The notes: generated from the sequence alone by a model not told the origin. Numbered from the stretch's first letter, positions 7,458-16,131 are shown. The stretch: DNA of 64,000 bases from Bacteroidetes bacterium SW_9_63_38 (GCA_003022435.1 PXUA01000016.1:1-64000); one strand, 5' to 3'. Program-made: numbers and translations.

Positions 7458-7476
7458 ATCGTTGATCGCCGATATA
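7458..7476. promoter_or_regulatory. probable ArsR operator of arsM-arsD
   Basis: ATCGTTGATCGCCGATATA lies about 115 bp upstream of the chosen arsM-arsD start. It matches the motif upstream of arsR (8370-8388) at 16 of 19 positions. Both sit in the same orientation in front of minus-strand arsenic genes, which is what a shared ArsR site would look like. Confidence 0.6.
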
Positions 7477-7558
7477 CGATACTCGGATCAGCATCCCGCG
7501 TTTCCCAGGGCTTTTTTCTCTCGTCTCTTTCATCGTAAAAACACGATAGAAGGGGGGG

Positions 7559-7987
7559 TTAGGCCTCCGTGGTCTCCGGTGCAAACGTCTCGTCGATCCA
7601 GTCCGCCAGTTCGTCCCGCACGCGGCGGAAGGCGGCCCGCCGCTCTTCCGCAGTGCCCTCGGCGGCGGAGGGATCGTCGAACGACCGGTGCAGGTTTTTC
7701 TTCTCGGCCGGCAGGTACGGGCAGGCCTCCCGCGCGGCGTCGCACACGGTGATCACAATGTCGAACGTCCGGTCGCCGAGATCATCGATCGTCTTAGACG
7801 TGTGATCCGAGAGGTCGATATCGAGTTCGCTCATCACGTCGACCGCCAGTGGGCGCACGTGTGTTCGTTCGGTGCCGGCGCTGTACACGTCGTACCGGTC
7901 GCCGTAGCGGTCGCGCAGCAGGCCCTCGGCCATCTGCGAGCGCGCGGAGTTGTGGGTGCAAACGAAGAGGACGGAGGTCGTTTCCAT
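7559..7987 (-). CDS. arsC: thioredoxin-coupled arsenate reductase (third of three)
   Basis: A 142-residue arsenate reductase with CTHNSARS as phosphate loop, ITVCDAAREACPY as redox pair and FDDPSAAEGTAEE as acid loop. It follows arsR after 28 bp on the same strand, so arsR-arsC form one operon and this copy should be directly ArsR-controlled. The start at 7987 puts the conserved SVLFVCTHN within the first 12 residues. All catalytic residues are present. Confidence 0.94.
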   Translation of the reverse strand: METTSVLFVCTHNSARSQMAEGLLRDRYGDRYDVYSAGTERTHVRPLAVDVMSELDIDLSDHTSKTIDDLGDRTFDIVITVCDAAREACPYLPAEKKNLHRSFDDPSAAEGTAEERRAAFRRVRDELADWIDETFAPETTEA

Positions 7988-8015
7988 AGCGGGCAAACGG
8001 GAACGGGAAAAGAAA

Positions 8016-8348
8016 TTAGCAGGAAATCTCCTCAGCGGCGTCCGAGAGCTCATCGAAGAACGCCCCGAACTGCTCGCCCAGCGTCGTAATGGCCTCCGGG
8101 TCAAGGCAGTAGCAGACGCTCGGGCCGTCGACAGTGCCCCGGATGAGTCCCGCCTCCTTCAAGACCTTCAGGTGGCGGGAGACGGTCGACTGCGCGAGAG
8201 GCAGGTCCTCCACGATCTCGCCGCAGATGCACTCGGAGCGTTCGGCCAGCACACGCAAAATGGCCAGTCGGGCCGGGTGCGAGAGCGCCTTCGCCTGCTC
8301 GGCCATCGCGGCCGTCTCCGCGTCGAACTGATCGGCTTTCGTCTGCAT
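8016..8348 (-). CDS. arsR: ArsR/SmtB-family arsenite-responsive repressor
   Basis: A 110-residue winged-helix repressor. [17 protein letters not shown] is the first helices. [22 protein letters not shown] is the metalloid-binding and recognition-helix region, with a Cys-x-Cys in place of the classic [20 protein letters not shown] is the wing, with two more cysteines, and the chain ends in a further Cys. It heads the arsR-arsC operon. A 19-bp motif 22 bp upstream of its start recurs before arsM-arsD, so autoregulation is likely. The ATG at 8348 gives the usual family length. Confidence 0.94.
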   Translation of the reverse strand: MQTKADQFDAETAAMAEQAKALSHPARLAILRVLAERSECICGEIVEDLPLAQSTVSRHLKVLKEAGLIRGTVDGPSVCYCLDPEAITTLGEQFGAFFDELSDAAEEISC

Positions 8349-8369
8349 GGGGAGCGGATTCTCGCCGTG

Positions 8370-8388
8370 ATCGTGAATCGTCGATATA
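8370..8388. promoter_or_regulatory. probable ArsR operator of arsR-arsC
   Basis: ATCGTGAATCGTCGATATA lies 22 bp upstream of the arsR start and agrees with 7458-7476 at 16 of 19 positions. Conserved cores are ATCG, ATCG and CGATATA. On the minus strand the TATAT portion could also serve as part of a -10 element, so binding would block the promoter. Confidence 0.6.
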
Positions 8389-8462
8389 AGTTCAATCACA
8401 AAACAAAGTACTGTCTTTAAAGTTCGTCCACTGGATATACGTGTCACGAGAATCATACGAAG

Positions 8463-8999
8463 AGAATCGGGAAGAAGCAGGGCGGCATCGCGTTTCTGAA
8501 CGCGGGAGCGCCGGACCGGCGCACGGTGGAGTACAGCGCCGAAGGAAAGGTGCTGCTGCGTCCGGGCTCCACACACTGGATCGGGGTGGTAGCAGTCGGC
8601 GGAATCGGGACGTCCCGATTCGGCGTGCCGCGCGGTCGTCCGGCGACGGTGTTCGAGGACGGCGTCGTGAGTCAGGACCTTCTCCCGGGCACCCTCACGG
8701 CCTATCAGAACCTCGGCTGGCTCCAAAGCGAAAACAGCCCCCACCAGCTCACGTGGGCCGCCCGTTTGGACTGGACTCCGCTCAACCGATTCACTCTCAT
8801 CGGCGAGATCTACGGCGAAGGCCGCGCCGATCCCTTCCTGCAGGCGGCCCTACGAACGGTGCTTCTGTCCGACCGCATCGAAGCCGATGTCTCCCTGACG
8901 CGTGCCGGCCCGTTCGACGCCCGACAGACCTGGGTCACGGTGGGCCTCACGTTCATGTCAACGCCGCTCTACGGACCGGAGACCGACGATTCCCGATGA
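8463..8999 (+). pseudogene. 5'-truncated outer-membrane beta-barrel protein
   Basis: An open frame reads through from about 8463 ([18 protein letters not shown]...) to a stop at 8999. The first usable start is a GTG at 8526, which would give 157 residues. Alternating hydrophobic and polar strands ([37 protein letters not shown]) look like the C-terminal strands of an outer-membrane barrel. There is no signal peptide, and the coding signal begins abruptly beside the arsR promoter, so it looks like the tail of a larger gene cut by the insertion or growth of the arsenic island. It overlaps the next gene by 4 bp (ATGA). Confidence 0.55.
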
Positions 9000-9559
9000 C
9001 TGCCTCATCGCCCGACTCGGCAGATGGTCGTCTAGTGCAGACGGCCCACACCGTAGCCGCACTGGCGCACCAACTGTCTCGCGGCGTCGCCGTTCTGACG
9101 GTCATGTCCGCCGCGGCCGGGCTTCTCCTGTGGAGCCTCTTGTGGTGGCCGCCCAGCTCGACCCTGTCCCCCCTGATCGGCGCCAGCCTCACGCTGGGAC
9201 TCCTCCTCGCCCCCGCCGCCGTGCTCGCTCTCTTCTACCAGGGCCTCCGCGACCTGCTGGCCCTCCCGGACCGGATTGCATCCCACACCCGCCGCACCGT
9301 CGACCAGTCGACCGAGGCAGCCCGCAGCGTGGTCGACGACCGGTACATGGGCGTTCTCGGACGCACCTGGGGCGTCGTGACGCAGATCTGGCAGCTCCGC
9401 ACCGTGCTCCTCGACAATCGGGACCTGCTGCTCCGATACGGCCTGCTGTTTCGGTTCCTCAACCCGGGATTCCTTCTTCTCGTCGTCGGCGCCACCATCC
9501 TCAGCCTCTTGCTGATCCCCCTCAGCCTCCTCACCGCCCTCGTCGTCAGCCTTCTCTGA
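8996..9559 (+). CDS. hypothetical multi-pass membrane protein
   Basis: A 187-residue protein of unknown family. A polar N-terminus is followed by two close hydrophobic segments (VLTVMSAAAGLLLWSLLWW and LGLLLAPAAVLALFYQGL), a long amphipathic middle (RIASHTRRTVDQSTEAARS...) and a hydrophobic C-terminal hairpin (FLLLVVGATILSLLLIPLSL...VVSLL). The start codon overlaps the previous stop as ATGA, indicating translational coupling to the truncated barrel gene. The frame is intact in a region of decayed genes. Confidence 0.6.
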   Translation: MTASSPDSADGRLVQTAHTVAALAHQLSRGVAVLTVMSAAAGLLLWSLLWWPPSSTLSPLIGASLTLGLLLAPAAVLALFYQGLRDLLALPDRIASHTRRTVDQSTEAARSVVDDRYMGVLGRTWGVVTQIWQLRTVLLDNRDLLLRYGLLFRFLNPGFLLLVVGATILSLLLIPLSLLTALVVSLL

Positions 9560-9653
9560 CCATCTCTCAGTTACGAACGCCTGAACACCACCTCCCCCTG
9601 CTCCCCGTTCTTTCTCCCAACCTCCCGACCTTCCAACTTTCCCACCACCCACC

Positions 9654-9821
9654 ATGTCCACCAGCGATTTTCTTCGCGTCGTCCTTGCCGTCCTGTTGCC
9701 GCCACTCGGCATCTTTCTACAGGAGGGCCTGGGCACACACTTCTGGATCAACGTCCTGCTCACCCTCTTCGGCTACATCCCCGGCCTCGTCCACGCGGTC
9801 TGGATCCTGGCACGGCGATAG
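9654..9821 (+). CDS. yqaE: Pmp3/YqaE-family small membrane peptide
   Basis: A 55-residue proteolipid: MSTSDFLRVVLAVLLPPLGI, then FLQEGLGTHFWINVLLTLFG, then YIPGLVHAVWILARR. Two membrane segments with the family signatures LPPLGIFLQ.G and N.LLTLFGYIPG.VHA identify the Pmp3/UPF0057 family. Members are linked to membrane potential and salt or cold stress. In a halophile this is a plausible stress gene. The leader just upstream is almost pure C/T with CCAAC and TTCC words and no Shine-Dalgarno. Confidence 0.9.
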   Translation: MSTSDFLRVVLAVLLPPLGIFLQEGLGTHFWINVLLTLFGYIPGLVHAVWILARR

Positions 9822-9897
9822 GCCGGCGGACCGAAGATCCCATTCGAAGCGCATCGACCGTCGATTGGGGGCATTCGTATGTTGATACGTCCCCCTG

Positions 9898-10298
9898 ACC
9901 GTCCGGCTCGCGCACCACGTTCGTGAGCTACTTCGAGGGGTCGGTCAACGGCTTCGACGTGGGCGGGCCCGTCAAATTCATAAGGAGTGCCCATCGGGGA
10001 GGTCACCGACATCAAGCTGCGCGTCCTTCGCTTCGAGAGCGTCGGGCCGCCCCCGCCCGGCCCGGACGCGGACGACGACGCGCCCGTCTCCACCGGCCAC
10101 TCCCAGATGACGGTGGCGTGGACGATCTTCGGCCCGGCGGGCGACACCGTGCGCACCCGAGGCCGCACCCAACATCGGATGCGCGACTGGCCGGTCACGG
10201 ACTACGCCGCCCTCGTGTCCCACCTCGACTCCTCGCTCGTGGTTCTTGCAGAGGACATCCGCACGCGACTGCAATCCCTGGAGGAAGCAGAAGAGTAG
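9898..10298 (+). pseudogene. remnant of an MCE (MlaD-like) gene joined to a PqiC-like lipoprotein tail
   Basis: The left part reads TTFVSYFEGSVNGFDVGGPVKF, the start of an MCE domain. The next expected residues (GVPIGEVTDIKL) are present but in another frame from about 9985, so there is a frameshift at the junction. After this the frame continues as an ABC-transport auxiliary (PqiC/YmbA) C-terminus: MTVAWTIFGPAGDTV and DYAALVSHLDSSLVVLAEDI. Two separate genes of one lipid-transport operon appear to have collapsed together by deletion. There is an in-frame stop immediately upstream. Confidence 0.75.
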
Positions 10299-10686
10299 CG
10301 AATATTGCTTCTGAAAATCGGCATGCTGATCAGTCGCCGCAAGAGGCGATTGACCGTCTTTTGGACAAACGCGTCGATAATAAGAATCTCATTTTTGCGA
10401 TTTATTTCCGAAAACTCGATGAAGGAGCTGCCGGTGATTGAAAAAGCCCTTCTCACCGACGCTGAGAATGGGAACTGTCGGGACGGACCGCTACACCGTT
10501 GAGTAGCAGACGAAAGACATCACACTGGTGCGTGTAGGCGGACATCTCTGTCCGACACCCGGATCCGGCCGACGACTGCATCTCTTGTAGGCCTGCTTGA
10601 CTCCCTTTCCGACTACCCGGCCCGTCCGTTCCGGCCTGAGCGCACCCGTTCAGTGTTCTTGCCTCCAGAGAAGCGTTCGGGGCCGG
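10299..10686. other. non-coding gap with an AT-richer pocket
   Basis: No gene is convincing here. Positions about 10300-10440 are clearly richer in A/T than the surroundings, and short frames exist on both strands without recognisable motifs. TGTCGGGA at 10476-10483 is a half of the 18-bp palindrome family. The rest shows nothing I can name. Confidence 0.5.
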
Positions 10687-12565
10687 ATCTCTTCCACGCT
10701 CCCGCGGTTCGAGGGGGGATTGGCGCCGGCGGGCGCGGACGGGCAGTTGCGCACCCCCGACGACAGCCTGGCCCTGACGGCCCGGTCCCCAGCCCTGGAC
10801 GCCGGGCGCAACGCGGCCCTCGACACGACTGGGAATAACACCCGCGACATCACGACCGACATCACCGGTCGTACTGACAGCCGCGTGAAGGACTTCGACG
10901 GCGATGAGACGGCCACGGTAAACATGGGCGCCTACGAGACCGCCCACCCGACGGCGCCGGAGCCGTTCACGGGGCCGGTCGCCAGCGCGACGGGCGCGGC
11001 GCTACGCGGGGCGGTCAACCCGTGGGACGGGAGCAACACGCAGGCCCGGTTCCGCGTCTATCCGACCGGCAGCCCGGATCAGGATACGATGGTCGCGGCC
11101 CGGGCGCTCTCCGGCAACGAGACCCTTCAGGTGGATCCGACCCTGACCGTGTCCGATATTACCGCTCGCCCGGTCCGGGCAACGGTGCGGCAGTTGGCGC
11201 CGAACACCGAGTACGAGGCTGAGCTTGTGGCAACCAACGACGAGGGGATCGAGACGTCGGCCCCGGTGACCTTCCAGACACCACGGGCGCCGAAACTGCA
11301 GGCCGGCGATGGGAACCAGACGTTCACCGCCCGCCTCACCGCCGGGAGCGGCTTTGAGAAGGACTCGACGGTTTTTGCCCGCACCGGCGGCTCGGGGCAG
11401 TATCGGGAGTTCCCCCAAATTGAGCGCCTCGGCGTTCGAGCCGGGCAAGGCGTTTTGGCTGGTGACGAAACGAGGCGCGCCGCTCGGATTGAAGAGCGGG
11501 ACGACGGTCAATGCGTCGACGCCGCAGGTCGTGCGGCTCAAGCCGGGCTGGAACCAGTTGGGCAATCCGTTCGGCATCTCGGTGCCGTGGAGCGCGGTGC
11601 GGGACACCTCCGGTCTGGGAAGCGCGGTCGGGGACCCGCTGACCTACCGGGACGGGGAATACCAGCAGAGCACTGCGCTGGCCCCGTGGCAGGGATACTT
11701 TGTGTTCAACGCGGCCTCGGAGCCGGACACGCTTCTGATTCCTCCGGTGGAGGCCGGCGGCTCCAATCTGCAGAGCGCGACCGGCCTCGCGGCGGGGCCG
11801 GGAGCGACGGCAAAGACCGGCGGGGGCTATACGCTGCAGATCAGCGCCCGGGGCACCGGGAGCACCTCGCGGGCCGTTCTCGACCTCCGCGCCGGGTCGA
11901 AGGCCGGGCGGGACACGATGGATATCGCCCAGCCGCCGCCGGTCGAGCCCTCGGTGCGGCTCAGTGCGGTCGAGAAGGTGGGCAATCGCGGTACAGTCCC
12001 CCACGCCGAAAGTGTGAAGCCGACCGGGGGGAACGGGCAGGCCTGGCCCCTGCGCCTCCGCCGTCCGGCCCGCGGAGACACGCCCTCGAAGGTGCGGCTG
12101 GACTGGAGCGAGTCTGGCACGCCGCCGGCGGGGCAGGGCCGATACGTTCTGGACCTCTCCACGGAGCAGCGCGTGACGCCGGGCAAGACCGTGTCGTTGC
12201 AGAAGGGCGAGACGCGGCGCCTGAAGGTGATCGTGGGCACCGAGCGATATGCAGAGAAAAACAGCGAAGGGGTCTCCTTGAAAAGCTACGAGAACGAGCT
12301 TCGCGGTAACTATCCGAATCCGTTCGACGAGCAGACGACCCTGGAATACACGCTTCGCGAGGAGCGGCCGGTCACCATTGAGATTTACAACGTGCTGGGC
12401 CAACGGGTGCGGACGCTGGTCGACGCTAAAAAGACAGCGGGATTGCATCGGGCGAGGTGGGATGGCACCAACCGGTACGGCGACCGGGTGGGGAGCGGGG
12501 TGTACTTTCACCGGATTGAGGCTGGGAGCTTCACTGCCTCGAAGAAGATGGTGCTCGTGCGGTAG
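10687..12565 (+). pseudogene. frameshifted surface protein with choice-of-anchor Q, Fn3-like and T9SS type A sorting domains
   Basis: The frame from 10687 reads TPDDSLALTARSPALDAG and DFDGDETATVNMGAYE, typical of the end of a right-handed beta-helix 'choice-of-anchor Q' domain. A fibronectin-III-like module follows (RATVRQLAPNTEYEAELVA). Near 11410-11430 the reading frame shifts, and the other frame continues (EPGKAFWLVT, LKPGWNQLGNPF). It ends in a T9SS sorting domain (NYPNPFDEQTTLEYTL, YNVLGQRVRTLVD, GVYFHRIEAG). There is no signal peptide or proper start, so it is 5'-truncated as well as frameshifted. It shows the genome uses type IX secretion. Confidence 0.7.
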
Positions 12566-12715
12566 AGGCCGCGTGGAGCGCCCTTCGCCCGGGAAAGCCC
12601 TACAGGCCCATCCCGGCTTTTCCCACTTTTCCGTCGTGAGGCTCGTTCGGGCACAATCATTGCCGAACTGATAGGTTGGTTCCTGCACTGTCTTCGTCAC
12701 CAACCTCGCCGTCCG

Positions 12716-13265
12716 AATGCCCCCTCCAACCACAAGATCGCCGACCTCGACAACCAGTACGAGCACGACCGCATCCTGCGGCAGTCCCTGAACCGGGTGC
12801 TTCCGAAAACCGTCAAGATTGACGTGGACCCGGCCCTGCAGGCCCTCGGGGCCCTCGCGGGCGGCGACCTATACGACCTGCAGCTCAACGACCGCGAGAA
12901 CGAGCCGTCGCTCACCCGCTTCGGCCCGCAGGGCGACCGCATCGACGAGGTGGAGCTGACGGACCTGTGGACGCGTGTTCTCGACGAGGCGGCCCGATAC
13001 GGGGTGGTGGCTACCGCCCACGAGCAGAAGCACGGGCGCTATAGCCGGATCGACCGGTTCGCACGCGCCTACCTGCTACTGCCCGGCACCGACATGCTCG
13101 GCTTTCTGCGGGCGACGACGGACGGCGCCGCCCGCACCCTCATCACCCAGGGCCCCGACGACCTGACGGAGGAGGTGTTGCCGCATCTGCTCAGCCGCGA
13201 CCCCGACACATTCTGGACCAGTGGCCAGTGGAGCGACAGGGCGAGACGCTACGGCGACGTGCGCT
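12716..13265 (+). pseudogene. N-terminal fragment of an AidB-like acyl-CoA dehydrogenase
   Basis: The frame reads IADLDNQYEHDRIL, DPALQALGALAGGDLYDLQL, HEQKHGRYSRIDRF, TDGAARTLITQG and DPDTFWTSGQW. This is the N-terminal domain of a long AidB-type acyl-CoA dehydrogenase. Homology stops just after TSGQW, where the FAD-binding middle domain should begin, and the frame then runs into unrelated sequence. The full family is over 500 residues, so this is a 3'-deleted relic. No good ATG exists; a GTG at 12797 is the first start codon in frame. Confidence 0.65.
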
Positions 13266-13404
13266 CAGGACAGAACGCGGGACGACACCGGGAGACGCTG
13301 AATCCTCACACGGCACTCACCGCCTCTACCGAACGGATGCCCCGCTCCCAGGTTGAAACAGGCGCACATAGGCGTGCTCCGTCTCGCTTCCTATTCGCCG
13401 TCCC

Positions 13405-13650
13405 ATGGACTTCTCGCTCCTGTTCGATCCGGAGTACCTACCCATCATCGCGGGGACCCTCGTGGGCTTTGGGCTGCTGGCCGCGCTGCTGCTGGTGCCG
13501 GTGTACCGGTTTCTGGAACGGGAACGGAAGGTGGCGCAGGAGTGGACGCCGGAGGCTCTTGCCGAGCGGATGCAGGAGAAGCAATCGACGACGACGAACG
13601 GGGCGGAGTCGGACGCCGTCCCGTCCGACGAGGAATCAGACACGGCCTGA
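13405..13650 (+). CDS. small single-pass membrane protein
   Basis: An 81-residue protein. One membrane segment (YLPIIAGTLVGFGLLAALLLVPVYRFL, residues about 11-37) is followed by a charged cytoplasmic tail rich in Glu, Asp, Ser and Thr. No family recognised. The frame, the acidic tail and clean boundaries against the neighbouring HhH gene (3 bp apart, convergent) support a real gene. Confidence 0.55.
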   Translation: MDFSLLFDPEYLPIIAGTLVGFGLLAALLLVPVYRFLERERKVAQEWTPEALAERMQEKQSTTTNGAESDAVPSDEESDTA

Positions 13651-13653
13651 CGC

Positions 13654-14082
13654 CTATTCGTCGGGGACCGACACGGTTACGACCGGACGGAGTTCGTTCA
13701 GCGTCGCAGGCCCGATCCCCTGTACCCGCTTCAGCTCCGCCGGGCGCTGGAACGGACGCTGGGTGGTCCGGTACTCAACGATGCGCCCCGCCAGGGCCGG
13801 GCCGATGCCGTCGAGCGCCTGCAGGTCCTCAGCCGTGGCCTCGTTGAGACGAAGCGGGCTCTCAGGAGTCGGTCCCGCCGCCCCACGGGACGCCGGGCCC
13901 TCTCCCTCGGAAGACCGTGCGGTCACAGAGTCGACGGCAAGCGGCGGCGTTTGCTGCTCCCGCACGTGCTGTACGGTGAGCCCGAGCAGAAATAGCCCGA
14001 GCAGGGTCAGGACCGCGATGCCCTCGTGCGTGGTGATCGACAGGCGCTGCTGAAGTCGGTAGAGCCACCTTGGGGGTTGCAT
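13654..14082 (-). CDS. ComEA-like helix-hairpin-helix protein
   Basis: A 142-residue membrane-anchored DNA-binding protein. One N-terminal membrane segment (GIAVLTLLGLFLLGLTV) and a low-complexity linker lead to a tandem HhH domain: RLNEATAEDLQALDGIGPALAGRIVEYR and ELKRVQGIGPATLNELRPVV. This is the layout of ComEA-type proteins, which bind double-stranded DNA for uptake, although many such proteins in Bacteroidota are of unknown use. The start at 14082 gives the usual short cytoplasmic head. It is divergent from recO with 137 bp between. Confidence 0.85.
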   Translation of the reverse strand: MQPPRWLYRLQQRLSITTHEGIAVLTLLGLFLLGLTVQHVREQQTPPLAVDSVTARSSEGEGPASRGAAGPTPESPLRLNEATAEDLQALDGIGPALAGRIVEYRTTQRPFQRPAELKRVQGIGPATLNELRPVVTVSVPDE

Positions 14083-14219
14083 GAATCGGAGAGATGTGAT
14101 GCACGTATCCGCGGGCGGGATTCGTTCGTTAGACACACGGCCTCCGCAACATCTAACGTCTATGTGTCTCTGCCTCTTGCGCGGACGTCCATGTTCATCG
14201 CTGCAGTGCTCCATTCCCC

Positions 14220-15002
14220 ATGGCTGAACGGGAGATCATTCGAACGGAGGCGGTGGTGCTCCGCAGCCTCGATTACGGCGAAACCAGCCAGATCGTGACG
14301 CTGCTGACCCGCGACCGCGGCAAGATCGGAGTGATGGCGAAGGGCGCCCGTCGGCCGAAGAGCCAGTTCGGCGCCACTCTCCAGCCGATGGCATACACGC
14401 AAGTCGTCTTTTACTATAAGCCGACGCGCGAGCTGCAGATCTTGAGCGAGAGCAGTCACGTCGAGTCGTTTCACAAGCTACGGCGTACCCTGACCGCAAT
14501 TACGGTCGGGCTCCGTGTCGTTGAACTCGTCGATGCCCTACTGGAAGAGGAGAACCCGCAGCCGGAGGTATTTGCCCTTACTGTAGCGGCTCTCCGACGC
14601 CTGAATCAAACCGAGGCCCGAGCCACGAACCTGTGGCCGTTCGTGCAGCTACGGCTAGCCCATTTGCTGGGCATTGCCCCCGCGATCGAACGCGCTCAGG
14701 TGGAGGCGGTGGAGGACGAAGGCCTGTTGTCCCGAGCCGACGGCGGCGTGTACCCTGCCGACGCCGCCCCGGAGGCCCCCCGCCGCGCCTCCCGCGCTGC
14801 CCTCCGCGCGTACGCTGTCTTTGCTCGGGCTGACCTCGACACCGTCATGCGCATGGAGCTTTCTCCCCGCGTCCGGCAAGAGGTGGAGACATTGGTCGGG
14901 GACTTTCTGCGCTACCACGTCGAGGAGGCGTATCCCGAGCGCACTCAGGAGGTCATTGCCCAGCTCGACCGTCCCCCCCGCCCCTCTTCTCCGTTCTCCT
15001 GA
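14220..15002 (+). CDS. recO: DNA repair protein RecO
   Basis: A 260-residue recombination mediator that loads RecA on SSB-coated DNA. The N-terminal OB fold has the family start IIRTEAVVLRSLDYGETSQIVTLLT and GKIGVMAKGARRPKSQFGATLQP. The helical C-terminal part (FALTVAALRRLNQ, FVQLRLAHLLGIAP) follows. The four cysteines of the zinc motif found in many RecO proteins are absent (GVYPADAAPEAPRRAS in that place), a common variant. The start ATG at 14220 fits the family N-terminus. Confidence 0.95.
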   Translation: MAEREIIRTEAVVLRSLDYGETSQIVTLLTRDRGKIGVMAKGARRPKSQFGATLQPMAYTQVVFYYKPTRELQILSESSHVESFHKLRRTLTAITVGLRVVELVDALLEEENPQPEVFALTVAALRRLNQTEARATNLWPFVQLRLAHLLGIAPAIERAQVEAVEDEGLLSRADGGVYPADAAPEAPRRASRAALRAYAVFARADLDTVMRMELSPRVRQEVETLVGDFLRYHVEEAYPERTQEVIAQLDRPPRPSSPFS

Positions 15003-15307
15003 ATCAACAGAAAATCGGTTTCAACCGTCCAGGGATCCCGGACTGCCTGATTCACCCCGAAGGCACTTCTTCACCCACGCTCAGGACGCGTCCCATACTC
15101 ACGTACATTCCGGCACGACTGGCGGGTCTATGGCAGGAGAGCCTCCCGCGCTCGCCCTGAATTTTAACATGCGATCGCCCTGCTGCATCCACGCATTCGC
15201 TCACCGAACCATATCGGTCCATCAACGGCAAAGGCATCTCCTGCGCCCCCGGAGATCTTCAATCTGACAGCGGTTGCCCTTGACCTTCTCCCTGCAGCTC
15301 AATACCC

Positions 15308-15342
15308 TACTGTGTAGAAGATGTGTCTCTGTTTACACAGTA
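15308..15342. promoter_or_regulatory. inverted repeat upstream of lexA, candidate self-operator
   Basis: TACTGTGTA (15308-15316) and TACACAGTA (15334-15342) are perfect inverted arms 17 bp apart. The second arm also forms CTGTTTACACAG on its own. The TACTGT/ACAGTA ends resemble the E. coli SOS box halves but the spacing is much wider. Position, 48 bp before the lexA start, suits autoregulation. The remaining gap (15003-15389) holds only a near-palindrome at about 15026-15042 and no gene. Confidence 0.45.
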
Positions 15343-15389
15343 CGCCTCTCCCTCCTCGCGACACGCTCCGCACAGCGGCCGCGCACGCC

Positions 15390-16031
15390 ATGGGTCGAAA
15401 AAAGCTCACCGCCAAGCAGCACGAGTTTCTCCAGTTTCTGATCGATCACACGCAGGAGACCGGCGTGTGGCCGACCTACCGGGAGATCATCGACCACTTC
15501 GGCTACAACTCCCCGAACAGCGTTACGCAGAACCTGAAGGCACTGCATCGGAAGGGTCACCTCACGCGAGACGACGAGGGCTACCACCTGGCCCCCCGAT
15601 ATCAGGATCAAAGCGAGCCCGGCATTCCCATCAAGGGTGTCATCTCAGCGGGCACTCTTCAGGAGGCCGTCGAGGCCGACCTCGGCACCATCACGCTCGA
15701 CATGCTCTTTCCGAACCTCGACCGCATTTTTGCGATCCGGGTCTCCGGCCAATCGATGCGCGGGGCCGACATTCACGACGGCGACTACGTGCTCCTGATC
15801 GACGAGGACATTCCGGAAGGCGGCATCGGCGCCGTCATGTACGACGGCGAAACCTCCCTCAAGCGCGTGTACCACGACAAGGACGGCCTCCGGCTCGAAC
15901 CCTGCAACCCGGAGTACGACGACATCCACATTCAGCCGGACGTGTTTGAGGAGGTCACCATTCTGGGCCGCTACGTGGGCCACATGAGCGACGACGGCAT
16001 TCACAAGAGGTCTTCCGTGAGTGCAACGTGA
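15390..16031 (+). CDS. lexA: LexA repressor
   Basis: A 213-residue SOS repressor. The N-terminal winged helix (KLTAKQHEFLQFLIDH, PTYREIIDHFGYNSPNSVTQNL) is followed by the self-cleavage site with Ala-Gly in GVISAGTLQEA. The catalytic Ser is in VSGQSMRGADIHDGD and the Lys in ETSLKRVYHDKDG. All residues needed for RecA-stimulated autoproteolysis are present. The ATG at 15390 gives the standard length; an upstream start at 15321 would begin inside the candidate operator. Confidence 0.95.
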   Translation: MGRKKLTAKQHEFLQFLIDHTQETGVWPTYREIIDHFGYNSPNSVTQNLKALHRKGHLTRDDEGYHLAPRYQDQSEPGIPIKGVISAGTLQEAVEADLGTITLDMLFPNLDRIFAIRVSGQSMRGADIHDGDYVLLIDEDIPEGGIGAVMYDGETSLKRVYHDKDGLRLEPCNPEYDDIHIQPDVFEEVTILGRYVGHMSDDGIHKRSSVSAT

Positions 16032-16131
16032 CCTCCGCCCCTCACAGTAAATTTACGACCTCTTTTCAATTCTCTTACAGTCCACCTGAACCTTGCTGGT
16101 TTCGGCGCGTGTGGAGCAAGGAGGTTATGAT

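Noticed and set aside
8441..9559. A single 372-residue protein covering both the barrel fragment and the membrane protein
   Set aside because: The first part of that frame is arginine-rich and unlike protein. The barrel strands are in another frame, and the membrane protein has its own ATG overlapping the upstream stop.
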